A stretch of DNA of 48,859 nucleotides from Candidatus Cryosericum septentrionale. Its GTDB lineage: Bacteria; Caldisericota; Caldisericia; Cryosericales; Cryosericaceae. The notes under the pieces were generated by a model that made no database searches, was not told the DNA's origin, and was given only the letters and a program-made list of their open reading frames with translations. A program made the translations under genes and the position numbers. How positions within the stretch are numbered: position 1 is the stretch's first letter; each line of letters starts with the position of its first letter. Positions 8,312-16,647 of this stretch are shown one piece after another. The stretch lies in contig NZ_QXIY01000004.1 in NCBI RefSeq assembly GCF_003570995.1, positions 1 to 48,859 on the forward strand, written 5' to 3'.

Positions 8312-8768
8312 GTTTGGACCTGATACGTGCAAAGAACTGCTGCAGGACAGCTTCGGCATCAGCGCGCAACAAACCAGAAACCACCTCTGGAGCATATCCA
8401 AAAATAGGCTGCGTAAGCATGTTGCCATTGCTGCCGACTGCTCCATTGTCGAAATCGTACGCTGAGAACACCACCCGCTGTACCCTCGCAAGAGCTATTG
8501 CGCCAGCGCACATTGGACACGGCTCAAGAGTAACGTACAGGACGCATCCGTCCAAGCGCCAATCTTCCAGACGCTCGGCACTAGAGCGCAACGCGAGCAT
8601 CTCGGCATGTGCCGTTGGGTCCTTGGCGCTCTCTCGCATGTTGTGTGTGGAAGCAAGCAACTCACCAGCCCTTGTAACAACACATCCCACAGGGATCTCT
8701 CCTTCATCAAGGGCACGCCTGGCCTCGTCAAGCGCAAGGAGCATGCAATCAACATCAGTGAGAGCCAT
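8298..8768 (-). CDS. tadA: tRNA-specific adenosine deaminase (A34 to inosine)
   Basis: Deaminates the wobble adenosine of tRNA-Arg(ACG) to inosine. The 156-aa product has the zinc/catalytic motif PTAHAEMLAL (His54, Glu56) and PCPMC (Cys84, Cys87), with GEIPVGCVV near the N-terminus and the C-terminal helix typical of TadA (LLRADAEAVLQQFF). The ATG at 8768 lies only 8 nt after the CCA end of tRNA-Arg(ACG), with no Shine-Dalgarno between; the TGA stop lies within the D-arm region of tRNA-Ser(CGA). The three genes must share a transcript, so RNase P and 3' processing would cut on both sides of the coding region. Confidence 0.95.
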   Translation of the reverse strand: MALTDVDCMLLALDEARRALDEGEIPVGCVVTRAGELLASTHNMRESAKDPTAHAEMLALRSSAERLEDWRLDGCVLYVTLEPCPMCAGAIALARVQRVVFSAYDFDNGAVGSNGNMLTQPIFGYAPEVVSGLLRADAEAVLQQFFARIRSKRRGG

Positions 8769-8776
8769 GTCAGGAC

Positions 8777-8853
8777 TGGTGCGCCCGACAGGAATCGAAC
8801 CTGTAACCTACGGTTCCGTAGACCGTCACTCTATCCAGTTGAGCTACGGGCGC
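8777..8853 (-). tRNA. tRNA-Arg, anticodon ACG
   Basis: 77 nt with GCGCCCG/CGGGCGC acceptor stem, A discriminator and encoded CCA. The anticodon stem ACGGT/ACCGT closes the loop CTACGGA, giving anticodon ACG, which TadA converts to ICG to read CGU, CGC and CGA. First gene of the minus-strand unit, directly before tadA. Confidence 0.96.
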
Positions 8854-8862
8854 ACAGCGATG

Positions 8863-8890
8863 ATTGTATTCCATTTCCCCCGGTTGGCAA
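8863..8890 (-). promoter_or_regulatory. Promoter of the tRNA-Arg / tadA / tRNA-Ser unit
   Basis: On the minus strand TTGCCA (8885-8890), 16-bp spacer, TACAAT (8863-8868). Transcription should begin 1-4 nt before the mature tRNA-Arg 5' end. It diverges from the BaiN-type gene promoter. Confidence 0.7.
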
Positions 8891-8942
8891 GAAGAACAGT
8901 GAGGATTGCTGGGCAACGTGGCAGTAGTGACGCGCACAAATC

Positions 8943-8951
8943 TGTTATAAT
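8943..8951 (+). promoter_or_regulatory. Extended -10 promoter of the BaiN-type gene
   Basis: TGT followed by a perfect TATAAT at 8946-8951 forms an extended -10; no good -35 is seen. The ATG at 8962 lies 10 nt after the box and no ribosome site fits between, so the mRNA would have a leader of only about 3-4 nt. Confidence 0.6.
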
Positions 8952-8961
8952 CTAGTTGCCG

Positions 8962-10242
8962 ATGGGAACAAGAGCTGAGATCTGCGTCATAGGTGGTGGT
9001 GCTGCCGGAATGCTGGCGGCATTGTCTGCTGCAAGGTACCTCACAGCCTCTGGCCACGATGGCTCAGTCCTCATCCTGGAACGGAATCGGGTGCTTGGCA
9101 GGAAGCTGGCCATCACAGGCAAGGGCAGGGCAAACGTGACTAATGCGCGTTCACTGGACGAGTTTGTCCAGGCCTTCGGCCCTTCCGGCCGATTCCTCTA
9201 CCCGGCTTTCGAGTCCTTTTTCTCGGATGACCTTGTCGCCCTTTTTGCCGAAGTCGGCCTGCAACTTAAGACGGAGCGGGGTGGCCGAGTGTTCCCTGTG
9301 ACGGACAAGGCGCAGGACGTCGTCCAGGCTCTTGGGCTGCTTCTCGTGCGAGACGGCGTTGATACCCTCTACTCGGCTCGGGTCCGAAGTATCGATTCTG
9401 AGTCCGGCGACTGGACGATCGGCCTGGAGTCCCGTGGGCCCTTGCGCTGCCGGGCCGTGGTCGTGGCCACAGGTGGAAAATCTTATCCTGGTACCGGGTC
9501 GACAGGAGACGGCTATGAGCTTCTTGAGCATGTGGGCCATCATCCCGGTCGTCTGCTGCCTGGCCTGGTTTCCCTGCACTGTCCCGAGAAGTGGCTGAGA
9601 GAACTTGTGGGGATCTCGCTCGAAGGCGTTGCTGTGGAGGCATGGGTTGGCCCTAAGTTGTTGGCTCGAAGGCAGGGAGAAGTCATGATAACGGACCGAG
9701 GGATTGGGGGTCCGGCCGTGCTGTCGCTGAGCCTGGCCGTCACACCGGCTCTGGCCGAGAGCCACGCTGTCGTGCTGTGCATGGACCTGCGGCCCGAGAA
9801 GACACTGGCCCAAGAGCTTCACGACATCGAGGCTTGTGGGAATGCCGATGAGATCCTGGTGAATGTCTCGAGGTTCCTTCCGAGGCGGATGGCGCTTGAG
9901 CTGATGTATGTGTGGGGCATTGAAGGGAAGGGCAGCACACCATTACCCAAGAAAACCCTTGCAGCAGTCGCCCGATCAGTCAAGGGAGTGGAGCTGAGAT
10001 GCACAGGGGCCGACCCTCTCGCCTCTGCGATCATCACGCAGGGGGGAGTGCCTCTACGAGAGGTCGACCCACGATCCATGGGATCGAGACTCGTTCCCGG
10101 ATTGTTCATTGCCGGCGAGCTCCTGGACCTGCAGGCTGTCACCGGTGGCTATAATCTGCAGGCAGCTTTCTCGACCGGATTTCTGGCCGGAAGGTGTGCG
10201 GCCGAATACGTTGCCAAATCACCAAATGACAGTAAACTTTAA
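8962..10242 (+). CDS. BaiN/HI0933-family FAD flavoprotein oxidoreductase
   Basis: 426-aa flavoprotein of the family often annotated as aminoacetone oxidase or BaiN-like dehydrogenase; the physiological substrate of most members is not settled. The FAD-binding GGGAAGMLAALSAA loop is at residues 10-24, followed by GRKLAITGKGRANVTN, which is diagnostic for the family, then ATGGKSYPGTGSTGDGY and the C-terminal GLFIAGELLDLQAVTGGYNLQAAFSTG that closes the FAD site. The ATG at 8962 is used because it gives the family N-terminus; a TTG two codons earlier is possible. pdxS begins 22 nt downstream with its own ribosome site and no terminator between, so the two may be co-transcribed. Confidence 0.88.
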   Translation: MGTRAEICVIGGGAAGMLAALSAARYLTASGHDGSVLILERNRVLGRKLAITGKGRANVTNARSLDEFVQAFGPSGRFLYPAFESFFSDDLVALFAEVGLQLKTERGGRVFPVTDKAQDVVQALGLLLVRDGVDTLYSARVRSIDSESGDWTIGLESRGPLRCRAVVVATGGKSYPGTGSTGDGYELLEHVGHHPGRLLPGLVSLHCPEKWLRELVGISLEGVAVEAWVGPKLLARRQGEVMITDRGIGGPAVLSLSLAVTPALAESHAVVLCMDLRPEKTLAQELHDIEACGNADEILVNVSRFLPRRMALELMYVWGIEGKGSTPLPKKTLAAVARSVKGVELRCTGADPLASAIITQGGVPLREVDPRSMGSRLVPGLFIAGELLDLQAVTGGYNLQAAFSTGFLAGRCAAEYVAKSPNDSKL

Positions 10243-10264
10243 AGGTTAAAGAGGTGACAACGAC

Positions 10265-11149
10265 ATGGCTGAAATCGGAACGACCAAGGTAAAGCGGGGT
10301 TTGGCAGAGATGTTCAAGGGTGGCGTCATCATGGACGTCACGACGGTCGACCAGGCGAAGATTGCCGAAGAAGCCGGTGCAGTGTCAGTGATGGCACTCG
10401 AACGGATTCCGGCTGATATTCGCAGGGAAGGCGGCGTCGCAAGGTCGGCTGACCCGGGACTTGTCGAGCAGATCATGGACGCCGTCTCGATTCCCGTCAT
10501 GGCCAAGGTGCGAATCGGACACATCTCCGAAGCACGGATACTGGAGTATATGGGCGTCGACTTCATTGACGAGAGCGAAGTGCTGACTCCCGCTGATGTT
10601 ACCTATCATATCGACAAGTGGCAGTTCAAGATTCCCTTCGTATGCGGAGCGCGCAATCTGGGCGAGGCGCTGCGGCGTGTCAGCGAGGGAGCTGCGATGA
10701 TCAGGACGAAGGGCGAGCCGGGCACCGGAGACGTCTCTGAGGCGGTCACCCACATGCGAGCGGTCATGAACGAGGTTCGCAAGGTGCAATCGATGCTTGA
10801 GGATGAACTCGTGGTCGAGGCGAAGGACCTTGGGGTCAATGTTGAGCTACTGCGCGAAGTGCGTACGCTGGGACGTCTTCCCGTGGTCAACTTTGCAGCG
10901 GGGGGCATTGCTACCCCGGCCGACGCGGCGCTCATGATGACGCTTGGGGCCGATGGTGTTTTTGTGGGTTCTGGCATTTTTAAGAGTTCGGATCCGCTTC
11001 CGAGAGCAAAAGCCATCGTGGCGGCAACGACTTACTGGGAAGATCCTAAGGTGCTCTTCGAGGTAAGCAAGGGCTTGAAGGAAGGTATGTCGGGCATAGA
11101 CGCACGCACGCTCGTCGAGCTGGATAAGATGCAGGTGAGGGATAGCTAG
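10265..11149 (+). CDS. pdxS: Pyridoxal 5'-phosphate synthase, lyase subunit
   Basis: Forms PLP from ribose 5-phosphate, glyceraldehyde 3-phosphate and ammonia supplied by PdxT. At 294 residues it has normal length. Seen motifs: [24 protein letters not shown], catalytic lysine in [18 protein letters not shown] with the second lysine, and the phosphate site [15 protein letters not shown]...[16 protein letters not shown] lies 8 nt before ATG. The adjacent pdxT starts 2 nt after the stop, giving the DXP-independent vitamin B6 pathway in one unit. Confidence 0.98.
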   Translation: MAEIGTTKVKRGLAEMFKGGVIMDVTTVDQAKIAEEAGAVSVMALERIPADIRREGGVARSADPGLVEQIMDAVSIPVMAKVRIGHISEARILEYMGVDFIDESEVLTPADVTYHIDKWQFKIPFVCGARNLGEALRRVSEGAAMIRTKGEPGTGDVSEAVTHMRAVMNEVRKVQSMLEDELVVEAKDLGVNVELLREVRTLGRLPVVNFAAGGIATPADAALMMTLGADGVFVGSGIFKSSDPLPRAKAIVAATTYWEDPKVLFEVSKGLKEGMSGIDARTLVELDKMQVRDS

Positions 11150-11151
11150 AC

Positions 11152-11742
11152 GTGGTCATCGGCGTCCTCGCTCTTCAGGGCGACTTTCGAGAACACGCTA
11201 ACATGGTGCGGTTCCTCGGGGCGGAGGTCTGTCTCGTCCGTCTCCCCGACGAAGTCGACTTGGTGGATGGGCTGATCATCCCGGGAGGCGAGAGTACGAC
11301 CATGGGGAAGCTCATGGTCAAGTACGGAGTGGATCGAGCTATCGTCGACCGTTTCAACGCAGGCAGACTGGCGATCTATGGCACGTGCGCAGGAATGATC
11401 GTTTTGGCCCTGGATATTGAGGGAAGTCAGGCACAGCCTCATCTGGGACTTCTGGATGTGACTGTTCAGCGGAATGCGTTTGGACGTCAGAAAGAGTCGA
11501 GCGAGGAAGATCTGGAAGTCCAGGGGCTGGGTACACCATTGCATGCGCTGTTCATTCGGGCGCCGGTGATCGTCCGGACAGGACCTTCTGTAGAGGTACT
11601 GGCAAGGGTAGCACAGGGGCCGGTCTATGTGCAGCAGGGAAGGCTCCTTGCTTCTTCGTTCCATCCGGAGCTTGGAAGCGATACGAGGGTACATGAACAT
11701 TTTCTGCGATTGGCAGAACAGAGCTCAAATCAGGAGGTCTAG
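11152..11742 (+). CDS. pdxT: Pyridoxal 5'-phosphate synthase, glutaminase subunit
   Basis: Class I glutamine amidotransferase that hydrolyses glutamine and channels ammonia to PdxS. The 196-aa product has GVLALQGDFREH at the N-terminus, IIPGGESTTMGKL forming the oxyanion region, the catalytic cysteine in YGTCAGMI and the His-Glu pair in SSFHPEL. It starts with GTG, close behind the pdxS stop; AGGTGAGGG within the end of pdxS can serve as ribosome site. Confidence 0.97.
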   Translation: MVIGVLALQGDFREHANMVRFLGAEVCLVRLPDEVDLVDGLIIPGGESTTMGKLMVKYGVDRAIVDRFNAGRLAIYGTCAGMIVLALDIEGSQAQPHLGLLDVTVQRNAFGRQKESSEEDLEVQGLGTPLHALFIRAPVIVRTGPSVEVLARVAQGPVYVQQGRLLASSFHPELGSDTRVHEHFLRLAEQSSNQEV

Positions 11743-12498
11743 ATGTCTGGGCATTCCAAGTGGCACAATATTCAGGCCAAGAAGGGCGTAGAAGACGCCA
11801 AGCGTGGTCGTGCTTTCACCAAGATCACTCGTGAGATCATTATCGCGGCGAAGGCAGGAGGAGGGAGCACCGAAACGAACACGCGGTTGAGGGCGGCTGT
11901 AGAAAAGGCCAAGTCAGCAGGTATGCCCAATGACAATGTCAAGAAGGCAATCATGCGTGGAACCGGAGAGATGGAGGGTGTCAGCTACGAGGAGACCTCA
12001 TACGAAGGTTACGGCCCCAATGGCACTGCATTCATCATCCAGGCCTCGACTGACAACAAGAACCGCACTACTTCGGAAATCAGAAGGATCCTCTCTCAGC
12101 ACGGTGGTGCGCTGGGCGAGAACGGGTCTGTCAGCTGGGGTTTCGAGCGCAAGGGTTCGCTGGAAATCGATCCGGCTGACAAGGCATACGACGATCTGTT
12201 CATGATTGCAGTCGACAGCGGCGCAGAGGACCTCAAGCAGGATGATGAGACCACGACCGTCATCACCGGACCTGAGGATGTCTATAAGGTGCGCCAGGCT
12301 CTCGAGGCTGCCGGGATTGTCGTGAAGTCGGCGTCTCTGGTCATGATCCCCAAGACCCTTGTTGCCGTCGCCATTGACGATGCGCGAAAAATCGCGCGGC
12401 TGGAGGAAGCGCTGGACGAGCACGATGACGTCAGCGACTACTTCTCCAACTATGAGATGAGTGACGACGTCATCAAGCAGCTGGAGCAGGAAAGCTAG
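11743..12498 (+). CDS. yebC: YebC/PmpR-family protein (TACO1-like)
   Basis: 251-aa member of the YebC family, described both as DNA-binding regulators and, more recently, as ribosome-associated factors easing translation of difficult peptide stretches. N-terminus MSGHSKWHNIQAKKGVEDAKRG is the family signature; further conserved blocks are AGMPNDNVKKAI, YEGYGPNGTAFII, TDNKNRT and GGALGENGSVSWGF. The ATG directly follows the pdxT stop and an AGGAGG sits inside the end of pdxT. Lying directly before ruvC, as in many bacteria, supports the call. Confidence 0.95.
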   Translation: MSGHSKWHNIQAKKGVEDAKRGRAFTKITREIIIAAKAGGGSTETNTRLRAAVEKAKSAGMPNDNVKKAIMRGTGEMEGVSYEETSYEGYGPNGTAFIIQASTDNKNRTTSEIRRILSQHGGALGENGSVSWGFERKGSLEIDPADKAYDDLFMIAVDSGAEDLKQDDETTTVITGPEDVYKVRQALEAAGIVVKSASLVMIPKTLVAVAIDDARKIARLEEALDEHDDVSDYFSNYEMSDDVIKQLEQES

Positions 12499-12505
12499 AG
12501 ACTGT

Positions 12506-13021
12506 ATGCTTACTCTGGGAATCGACCCCGGATTGGCACGCATCGGCTACGGTGTCGTCTCGTCAGACGGCGACACTGTAGCCCTTCTTGACTATGGGTG
12601 TCTGGAGACCCATCCTGGTACGCCATATCCAGACAGGCTCAAGTACATCTACGACGGCGTCCGCCGACTCGTCCGCAGGTACAAGCCGGACGCAGTGGCG
12701 CTCGAGTCCCTGTTCTTCTTTCGAAACGCCCGGACGGTCATGAGGGTCAGTGAGGCGCGCGGAGTCATTGTCCTTGCCATCGGCACATGTCACGTTCCTG
12801 CGTTCGAGTATACCCCTCAGCAGGTGAAGCAGGCCGTCTCATCATATGGCATGGAGAGCAAGAAGAACGTCGAGATTGCTGTGCGCCAGATTCTTGGTGT
12901 CGAGGAGCATATTACGCCTGATGATACAGCGGACGCCATTGCTATCGCCCTCTGCCATACGTTCACGGGGGCCTATCGCGAGGCAGTTCTGGCGGAGGAG
13001 ACCGATGATTGCTTTGATTAG
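12506..13021 (+). CDS. ruvC: Holliday junction endonuclease RuvC
   Basis: Dimeric nuclease that resolves Holliday junctions. The 171-aa product has the four acidic catalytic positions: Asp in TLGIDPGLARIGYG, Glu in ALESLFFFRN, and the two Asp in TPDDTADAIAIALCH. The ATG at 12506 gives the standard N-terminus; the frame stays open further upstream inside yebC but that extension is not conserved. The end overlaps ruvA by 17 nt, supporting coupled translation of the resolvasome genes. Confidence 0.96.
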   Translation: MLTLGIDPGLARIGYGVVSSDGDTVALLDYGCLETHPGTPYPDRLKYIYDGVRRLVRRYKPDAVALESLFFFRNARTVMRVSEARGVIVLAIGTCHVPAFEYTPQQVKQAVSSYGMESKKNVEIAVRQILGVEEHITPDDTADAIAIALCHTFTGAYREAVLAEETDDCFD

Positions 13022-13598
13022 GGGGACCATATATCGCAGATTGGATTCCGCCGTCATCGTTCTTGTCGGCGACATCGGTTATGAGGTAAGAGTGGTGGAC
13101 CCCGCTATGTTCGAGGTTGGGGAAGAGGTCGAACTGCGGACATACCATGTTGTCAAGGAAGACCGGCAGGAGCTCTACGGTTTTGTCGAACCACTGGACT
13201 ATGAAGTTTTCGCCGACCTGGTCGAGCATGTTCCAGGCGTTGGGGCCAAGACCGCTCTGAGCCTTCTGCGTGCTGCACCTGCATCTCGCCTCATCGAAGC
13301 AGTGCGGGAACAGAATGTTGGGTTACTCACTTCGGCGCCCGGCATAGGGAAGAAAAATGCCGAGCGCATCCTCATCGAGTTGCGTCCGATCGTCAACCGC
13401 AAGTACGCTGAACTTCTGTCTGTAGAGGGCATGACAGGAGCGGAACCCACCGTGCTGGCAGAGGTGGAGATGGCGCTCCGGTCTCTCGGATACTCACAAC
13501 GAGAAATCAGTGGGTCTCTCCGGGAGCTTGGCGCTACAAAGGACCGTTCGGCCGAGGAACTCGTGAGTGATGCCTTGCAGCATCTTTCGAGGAAATAG
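13005..13598 (+). CDS. ruvA: Holliday junction branch-migration protein RuvA
   Basis: Binds four-way junctions and loads the RuvB motor. The 197-aa product starts MIALIRGTI, has the N-terminal OB fold (YEVRVVDP, LYGF), the two helix-hairpin-helix motifs (VPGVGAKTALSLL and APGIGKKNAERIL) and a C-terminal three-helix domain that contacts RuvB (EVEMALRSLGYSQREI). The ATG at 13005 has GGAGGAG 4-10 nt upstream inside the end of ruvC. Confidence 0.96.
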   Translation: MIALIRGTIYRRLDSAVIVLVGDIGYEVRVVDPAMFEVGEEVELRTYHVVKEDRQELYGFVEPLDYEVFADLVEHVPGVGAKTALSLLRAAPASRLIEAVREQNVGLLTSAPGIGKKNAERILIELRPIVNRKYAELLSVEGMTGAEPTVLAEVEMALRSLGYSQREISGSLRELGATKDRSAEELVSDALQHLSRK

Positions 13599-13601
13599 GG
13601 T

Positions 13602-14666
13602 ATGGCTGCCGGCGAGGAGAAGCGTGTACGTCGGAAAGCGACTGTTGCTCAAGCCCCAGTGTCGTCGGGGAAGCCCGAGGGTGACGCGGTGGGTTCAACT
13701 TTGCGGCCACGACGTCTTGAGGATTTCATAGGACAGGAGCAGCTGCGGCGCAACCTGTCCATTTTCATCAAGGCCGCACTCAGCCGCAAAGAGCCTTTGG
13801 ACCACTGCCTGCTCTACGGCCCTCCTGGTCTGGGCAAGACAACACTCGCACAAATCATTGCCGTGGAACTTGGTGTACGGTTCAAGTACACGAGCGGACC
13901 GGCACTCACACGGGCAGGTGATCTTGCCAGCATTCTGGCATCGCTTGGGGAGCGGGATGTGCTGTTCATCGACGAGATTCATCGTCTGCCTCCCGCGGTG
14001 GAAGAGGGTCTCTATGCTGCAATGGAGGATTTTCAACTGCCCATTATTCTCGGGAAGGGGCCAAGCGCCAAGACACTTACGATACGCCTCAAGCCGTTCA
14101 CTCTCATAGGAGCGACCACCCGGTTTGGCATGTTGTCCGCCCCTCTTCGCGAGAGGTTCGGCATCGTCATGCGCATGGATCCATACAATGAGGAGGAACT
14201 GGCTCAGATTATTGCCAATGCAGCCTGCCGGCTTGAGACGGCTGTCGAGCCGGCTGCTGCCAGACGCATTGCTGGTCGCTCACGCGGCATTCCTCGAATA
14301 GCACTTCGGAACCTGAAACGCATCAGAGACTACTTGGCATATGCGGGGGGGCTCGTAGTCGATGTCAAGCTGGTCGACGAGGCTTTCTCACGACTCAACA
14401 TCGACAAGTATGGCCTGCTGGACATCGATCGGCGGCTCCTTGGGGCTATCGATGAAAAGTTCAGAGGCGGCCCTGTGGGGCTCGACAGCTTGGCTTCTGC
14501 GATCAGTGAAGACCCCGATACGGTGTCCGTCGTCATCGAGCCGTATCTGGTGCAGTTGAACTTCATCGCGCGGACGTCGCAGGGACGCGTCATAACGGAC
14601 CTTGGCCGGCGATATCTGAAGGGTCATGATAGTGTCTCCGGCGGCGGGGAAGATGTGCTGTTCTGA
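13602..14666 (+). CDS. ruvB: Holliday junction helicase motor RuvB
   Basis: AAA+ ATPase driving branch migration with RuvA. The 354-aa product has a short basic N-terminal tail, then LRPRRLEDFIGQEQLRRNL, Walker A GPPGLGKTT, Walker B LFIDEIH, sensor 1 GATTRFGMLSAPLRERFG with the arginine finger, and the C-terminal winged helix (RTSQGRVITDLGRRYL). A GAGGAAATAGGG sequence precedes the ATG, 3 nt after the ruvA stop. Confidence 0.97.
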   Translation: MAAGEEKRVRRKATVAQAPVSSGKPEGDAVGSTLRPRRLEDFIGQEQLRRNLSIFIKAALSRKEPLDHCLLYGPPGLGKTTLAQIIAVELGVRFKYTSGPALTRAGDLASILASLGERDVLFIDEIHRLPPAVEEGLYAAMEDFQLPIILGKGPSAKTLTIRLKPFTLIGATTRFGMLSAPLRERFGIVMRMDPYNEEELAQIIANAACRLETAVEPAAARRIAGRSRGIPRIALRNLKRIRDYLAYAGGLVVDVKLVDEAFSRLNIDKYGLLDIDRRLLGAIDEKFRGGPVGLDSLASAISEDPDTVSVVIEPYLVQLNFIARTSQGRVITDLGRRYLKGHDSVSGGGEDVLF

Positions 14667-14687
14667 CGTCTGCGAAGGCTCTGCCCC

Positions 14688-14715
14688 TTGATAATGTCCG
14701 GGAAACCAGTATAAT
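14688..14715 (+). promoter_or_regulatory. Promoter of tRNA-Ser(GCT) and probably coaX operon
   Basis: TTGATA (14688-14693), 16-bp spacer, perfect TATAAT (14710-14715). Predicted start near 14722. A small hairpin (14725-14731 with 14736-14742, with two G-U pairs) followed by TTTGTC lies in the 40-nt leader before the tRNA. Confidence 0.75.
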
Positions 14716-14762
14716 CAGCAAGAGCCCGTGCAATAGTGCGGGTTTGTCAGTTTCCAAAGCAC

Positions 14763-14854
14763 GGAGAGATGGCCGAGTGGCTGAAGGCACTCGCCTGCTA
14801 AGCGAGTGGGTGGCTAATACCGCCTCCCGGGTCCAAATCCCGGTCTCTCCGCCA
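14763..14854 (+). tRNA. tRNA-Ser, anticodon GCT
   Basis: 92-nt class II tRNA with GGAGAGA acceptor stem, anticodon stem CTCGC/GCGAG closing loop CTGCTAA (anticodon GCT, codons AGC/AGU), long variable arm and encoded CCA. coaX starts 24 nt later with no terminator between. Confidence 0.96.
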
Positions 14855-14878
14855 TTCTGGTTTTGAAGGTGTGCCACC

Positions 14879-15658
14879 ATGCTTCTTGCCATTGATGTCG
14901 GGAACACCAACATAGTCTGTGGCCTCTTCGACGGTACTGTCCTGCGCGATAGTTGGCGCCTGACGACCGACCGGGGTAAGACTGCCGATGAATACAGTGT
15001 GTTCATCCGCAGTCTGTTTCAGTTTTCCGATGTTCAGCTGGGGGATGTAGAGTCTGTCATTCTGGCTTCTGTTGTCCCGCCGCTTACGCCAATCATGCGC
15101 CGCCTCGTTGATCGCATGTTTCATCTCCGACCCCTCGTGGTCTCGACAGCACTCAACACGAATATCACATGGGAGGTCGAGTCTCCATCAGAGATGGGGG
15201 CCGACCGTATTGCCGATTGTGTCGGCGGGTATATGAAATACGGGGGGCCTTGTATCATCATCGACCTCGGGACTGCCACGACGTTCAACTTTGTGAGCGC
15301 CGATGGACGGTATCTTGGGGGGTCCATAGCACCCGGCCTTCTCAACTCGAGCGAATCCCTGTTCACCAAGACGGCCAAGTTGCCCCGTATTGAGCTTGAG
15401 CGCCCTGCAACGAGCCTCGGAATCGACACGATCACGCAGATGCAGGTTGGCGTCGTCTGGGGTGTGGTCTTTATGGTCGACGGCATGGTCCAGCGTATCC
15501 GCCAGGACACGGGTTGCCCGGATGCCAGAGTGATCCTGACGGGCGGGCTGTCGGGTGTGGTGGTTCCTGGTTTGCAGACCAAGTGCGTGCACGACCCGAA
15601 TCTCACGCTCGATGGCTTGCGAATCCTCTTTGAACTGAACAGAGGTGGGACCGAGTGA
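14879..15658 (+). CDS. coaX: Type III pantothenate kinase
   Basis: First step of coenzyme A synthesis: phosphorylation of pantothenate. The 259-aa product is an ASKHA-fold kinase with phosphate-1 motif AIDVGNTN, PSEMGADRIAD, the phosphate-2 motif IIIDLGTATTFNFV, GGSIAPGL and the C-terminal VILTGGLS. Type III enzymes are not inhibited by CoA. Starts shortly after tRNA-Ser(GCT), with GAAGGTG as a modest ribosome site, and overlaps the dus gene by 4 nt (GTGA). Confidence 0.95.
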   Translation: MLLAIDVGNTNIVCGLFDGTVLRDSWRLTTDRGKTADEYSVFIRSLFQFSDVQLGDVESVILASVVPPLTPIMRRLVDRMFHLRPLVVSTALNTNITWEVESPSEMGADRIADCVGGYMKYGGPCIIIDLGTATTFNFVSADGRYLGGSIAPGLLNSSESLFTKTAKLPRIELERPATSLGIDTITQMQVGVVWGVVFMVDGMVQRIRQDTGCPDARVILTGGLSGVVVPGLQTKCVHDPNLTLDGLRILFELNRGGTE

Positions 15659-16647
15659 ACATAGGGCCCCTGAAGCTCGATGGGCGAGCCTTCCTGGCGC
15701 CCCTTGCGGGGTATGGCGATTCGCCCTTTCGCATTCTGTGCAGGCACTATGGCGCGGCGATGGTCTACACAGAGATGGTTTCATCCCTCGGCATCAAGTT
15801 CAGTAACACCAAGACATTCGGGATGCTGGTGTTCGATCCTGTTGAGCACCCAGTCGACTTCCAGATGTTTGGAGCTCGACCTGATGCAATGGCACAAGCG
15901 GCAGAGGTTCTGGCGAAGGCAGGGGTTGATGCCATCGACATCAACATGGGATGTCCCGAGCCAAAAATCGTGAAAACCGGTGCCGGATCGGCGCTGCTGA
16001 GGGATCTCCCCCTTATCGATGCAATTACGTCCGCCGTTGTGCGGGCGACGCGGCTGCCGGTGACCGTGAAAATACGCAAGGGATTCCTGCTCGACGACAA
16101 CGTTGCCGAGGAAATCCTGAGCATTTGCGAGAAGAACGGCGTGGCAGCCCTTGCGATTCATGGCAGTACCGCCGTGCAGGGCCGCTCGGGCTCGAAGGAC
16201 TGGGATGTCATCGCTGCAACAAAGGCGAAGGCGACCATACCAATCATCGCGAACGGAGGCGTCAAAAAGGCGGAGGACGCGAAGAAATTTCTCGACTACA
16301 CTAGAGCTGACTACGTGATGGTAGGACGGGCGGCTCTCGGGAATCCGTGGGTCTTCGAGCAGATAAACGATGTTCTCAATGACAGGAGTCCTCGGGAGCC
16401 CGGAGTTGACGAGCAGTTCAGGGTTATGCAGGAACATGTCGACCGCGAGGTCGCTCTCAAGGGTGAGGTCATTGGAGTCAAAGAGATGCGCAAGCACCTT
16501 GCTTTCTACTTCAGGGGCTTCCCTGAGGCGACGACGTATCGAGGGCGTATCAACCAGGTGAAGGAAGTAGACCAGCTGAAGAAGCTGCTGAATGAGTACC
16601 GTGCACTGTGCACGGGTGCCAGCGAGGAGGTTCGCCATGATGCATGA
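15655..16647 (+). CDS. dusB: tRNA-dihydrouridine synthase (DusB-like)
   Basis: FMN enzyme reducing uridines in the tRNA D-loop. The 330-aa product has LAPLAGYGDSPFR, the catalytic cysteine in INMGCPEPKIVKTGAGSALL, VKIRKGF, LAIHGSTAVQG (phosphate/FMN) and IIANGGVK...VMVGRAALGNPW. Start GTG overlaps the coaX stop as GTGA. The motifs fit DusB, the usual single Dus of Gram-positive-like bacteria, often next to greA and lysS as here; assignment to DusB rather than another subgroup is inferred. Confidence 0.9.
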   Translation: MNIGPLKLDGRAFLAPLAGYGDSPFRILCRHYGAAMVYTEMVSSLGIKFSNTKTFGMLVFDPVEHPVDFQMFGARPDAMAQAAEVLAKAGVDAIDINMGCPEPKIVKTGAGSALLRDLPLIDAITSAVVRATRLPVTVKIRKGFLLDDNVAEEILSICEKNGVAALAIHGSTAVQGRSGSKDWDVIAATKAKATIPIIANGGVKKAEDAKKFLDYTRADYVMVGRAALGNPWVFEQINDVLNDRSPREPGVDEQFRVMQEHVDREVALKGEVIGVKEMRKHLAFYFRGFPEATTYRGRINQVKEVDQLKKLLNEYRALCTGASEEVRHDA

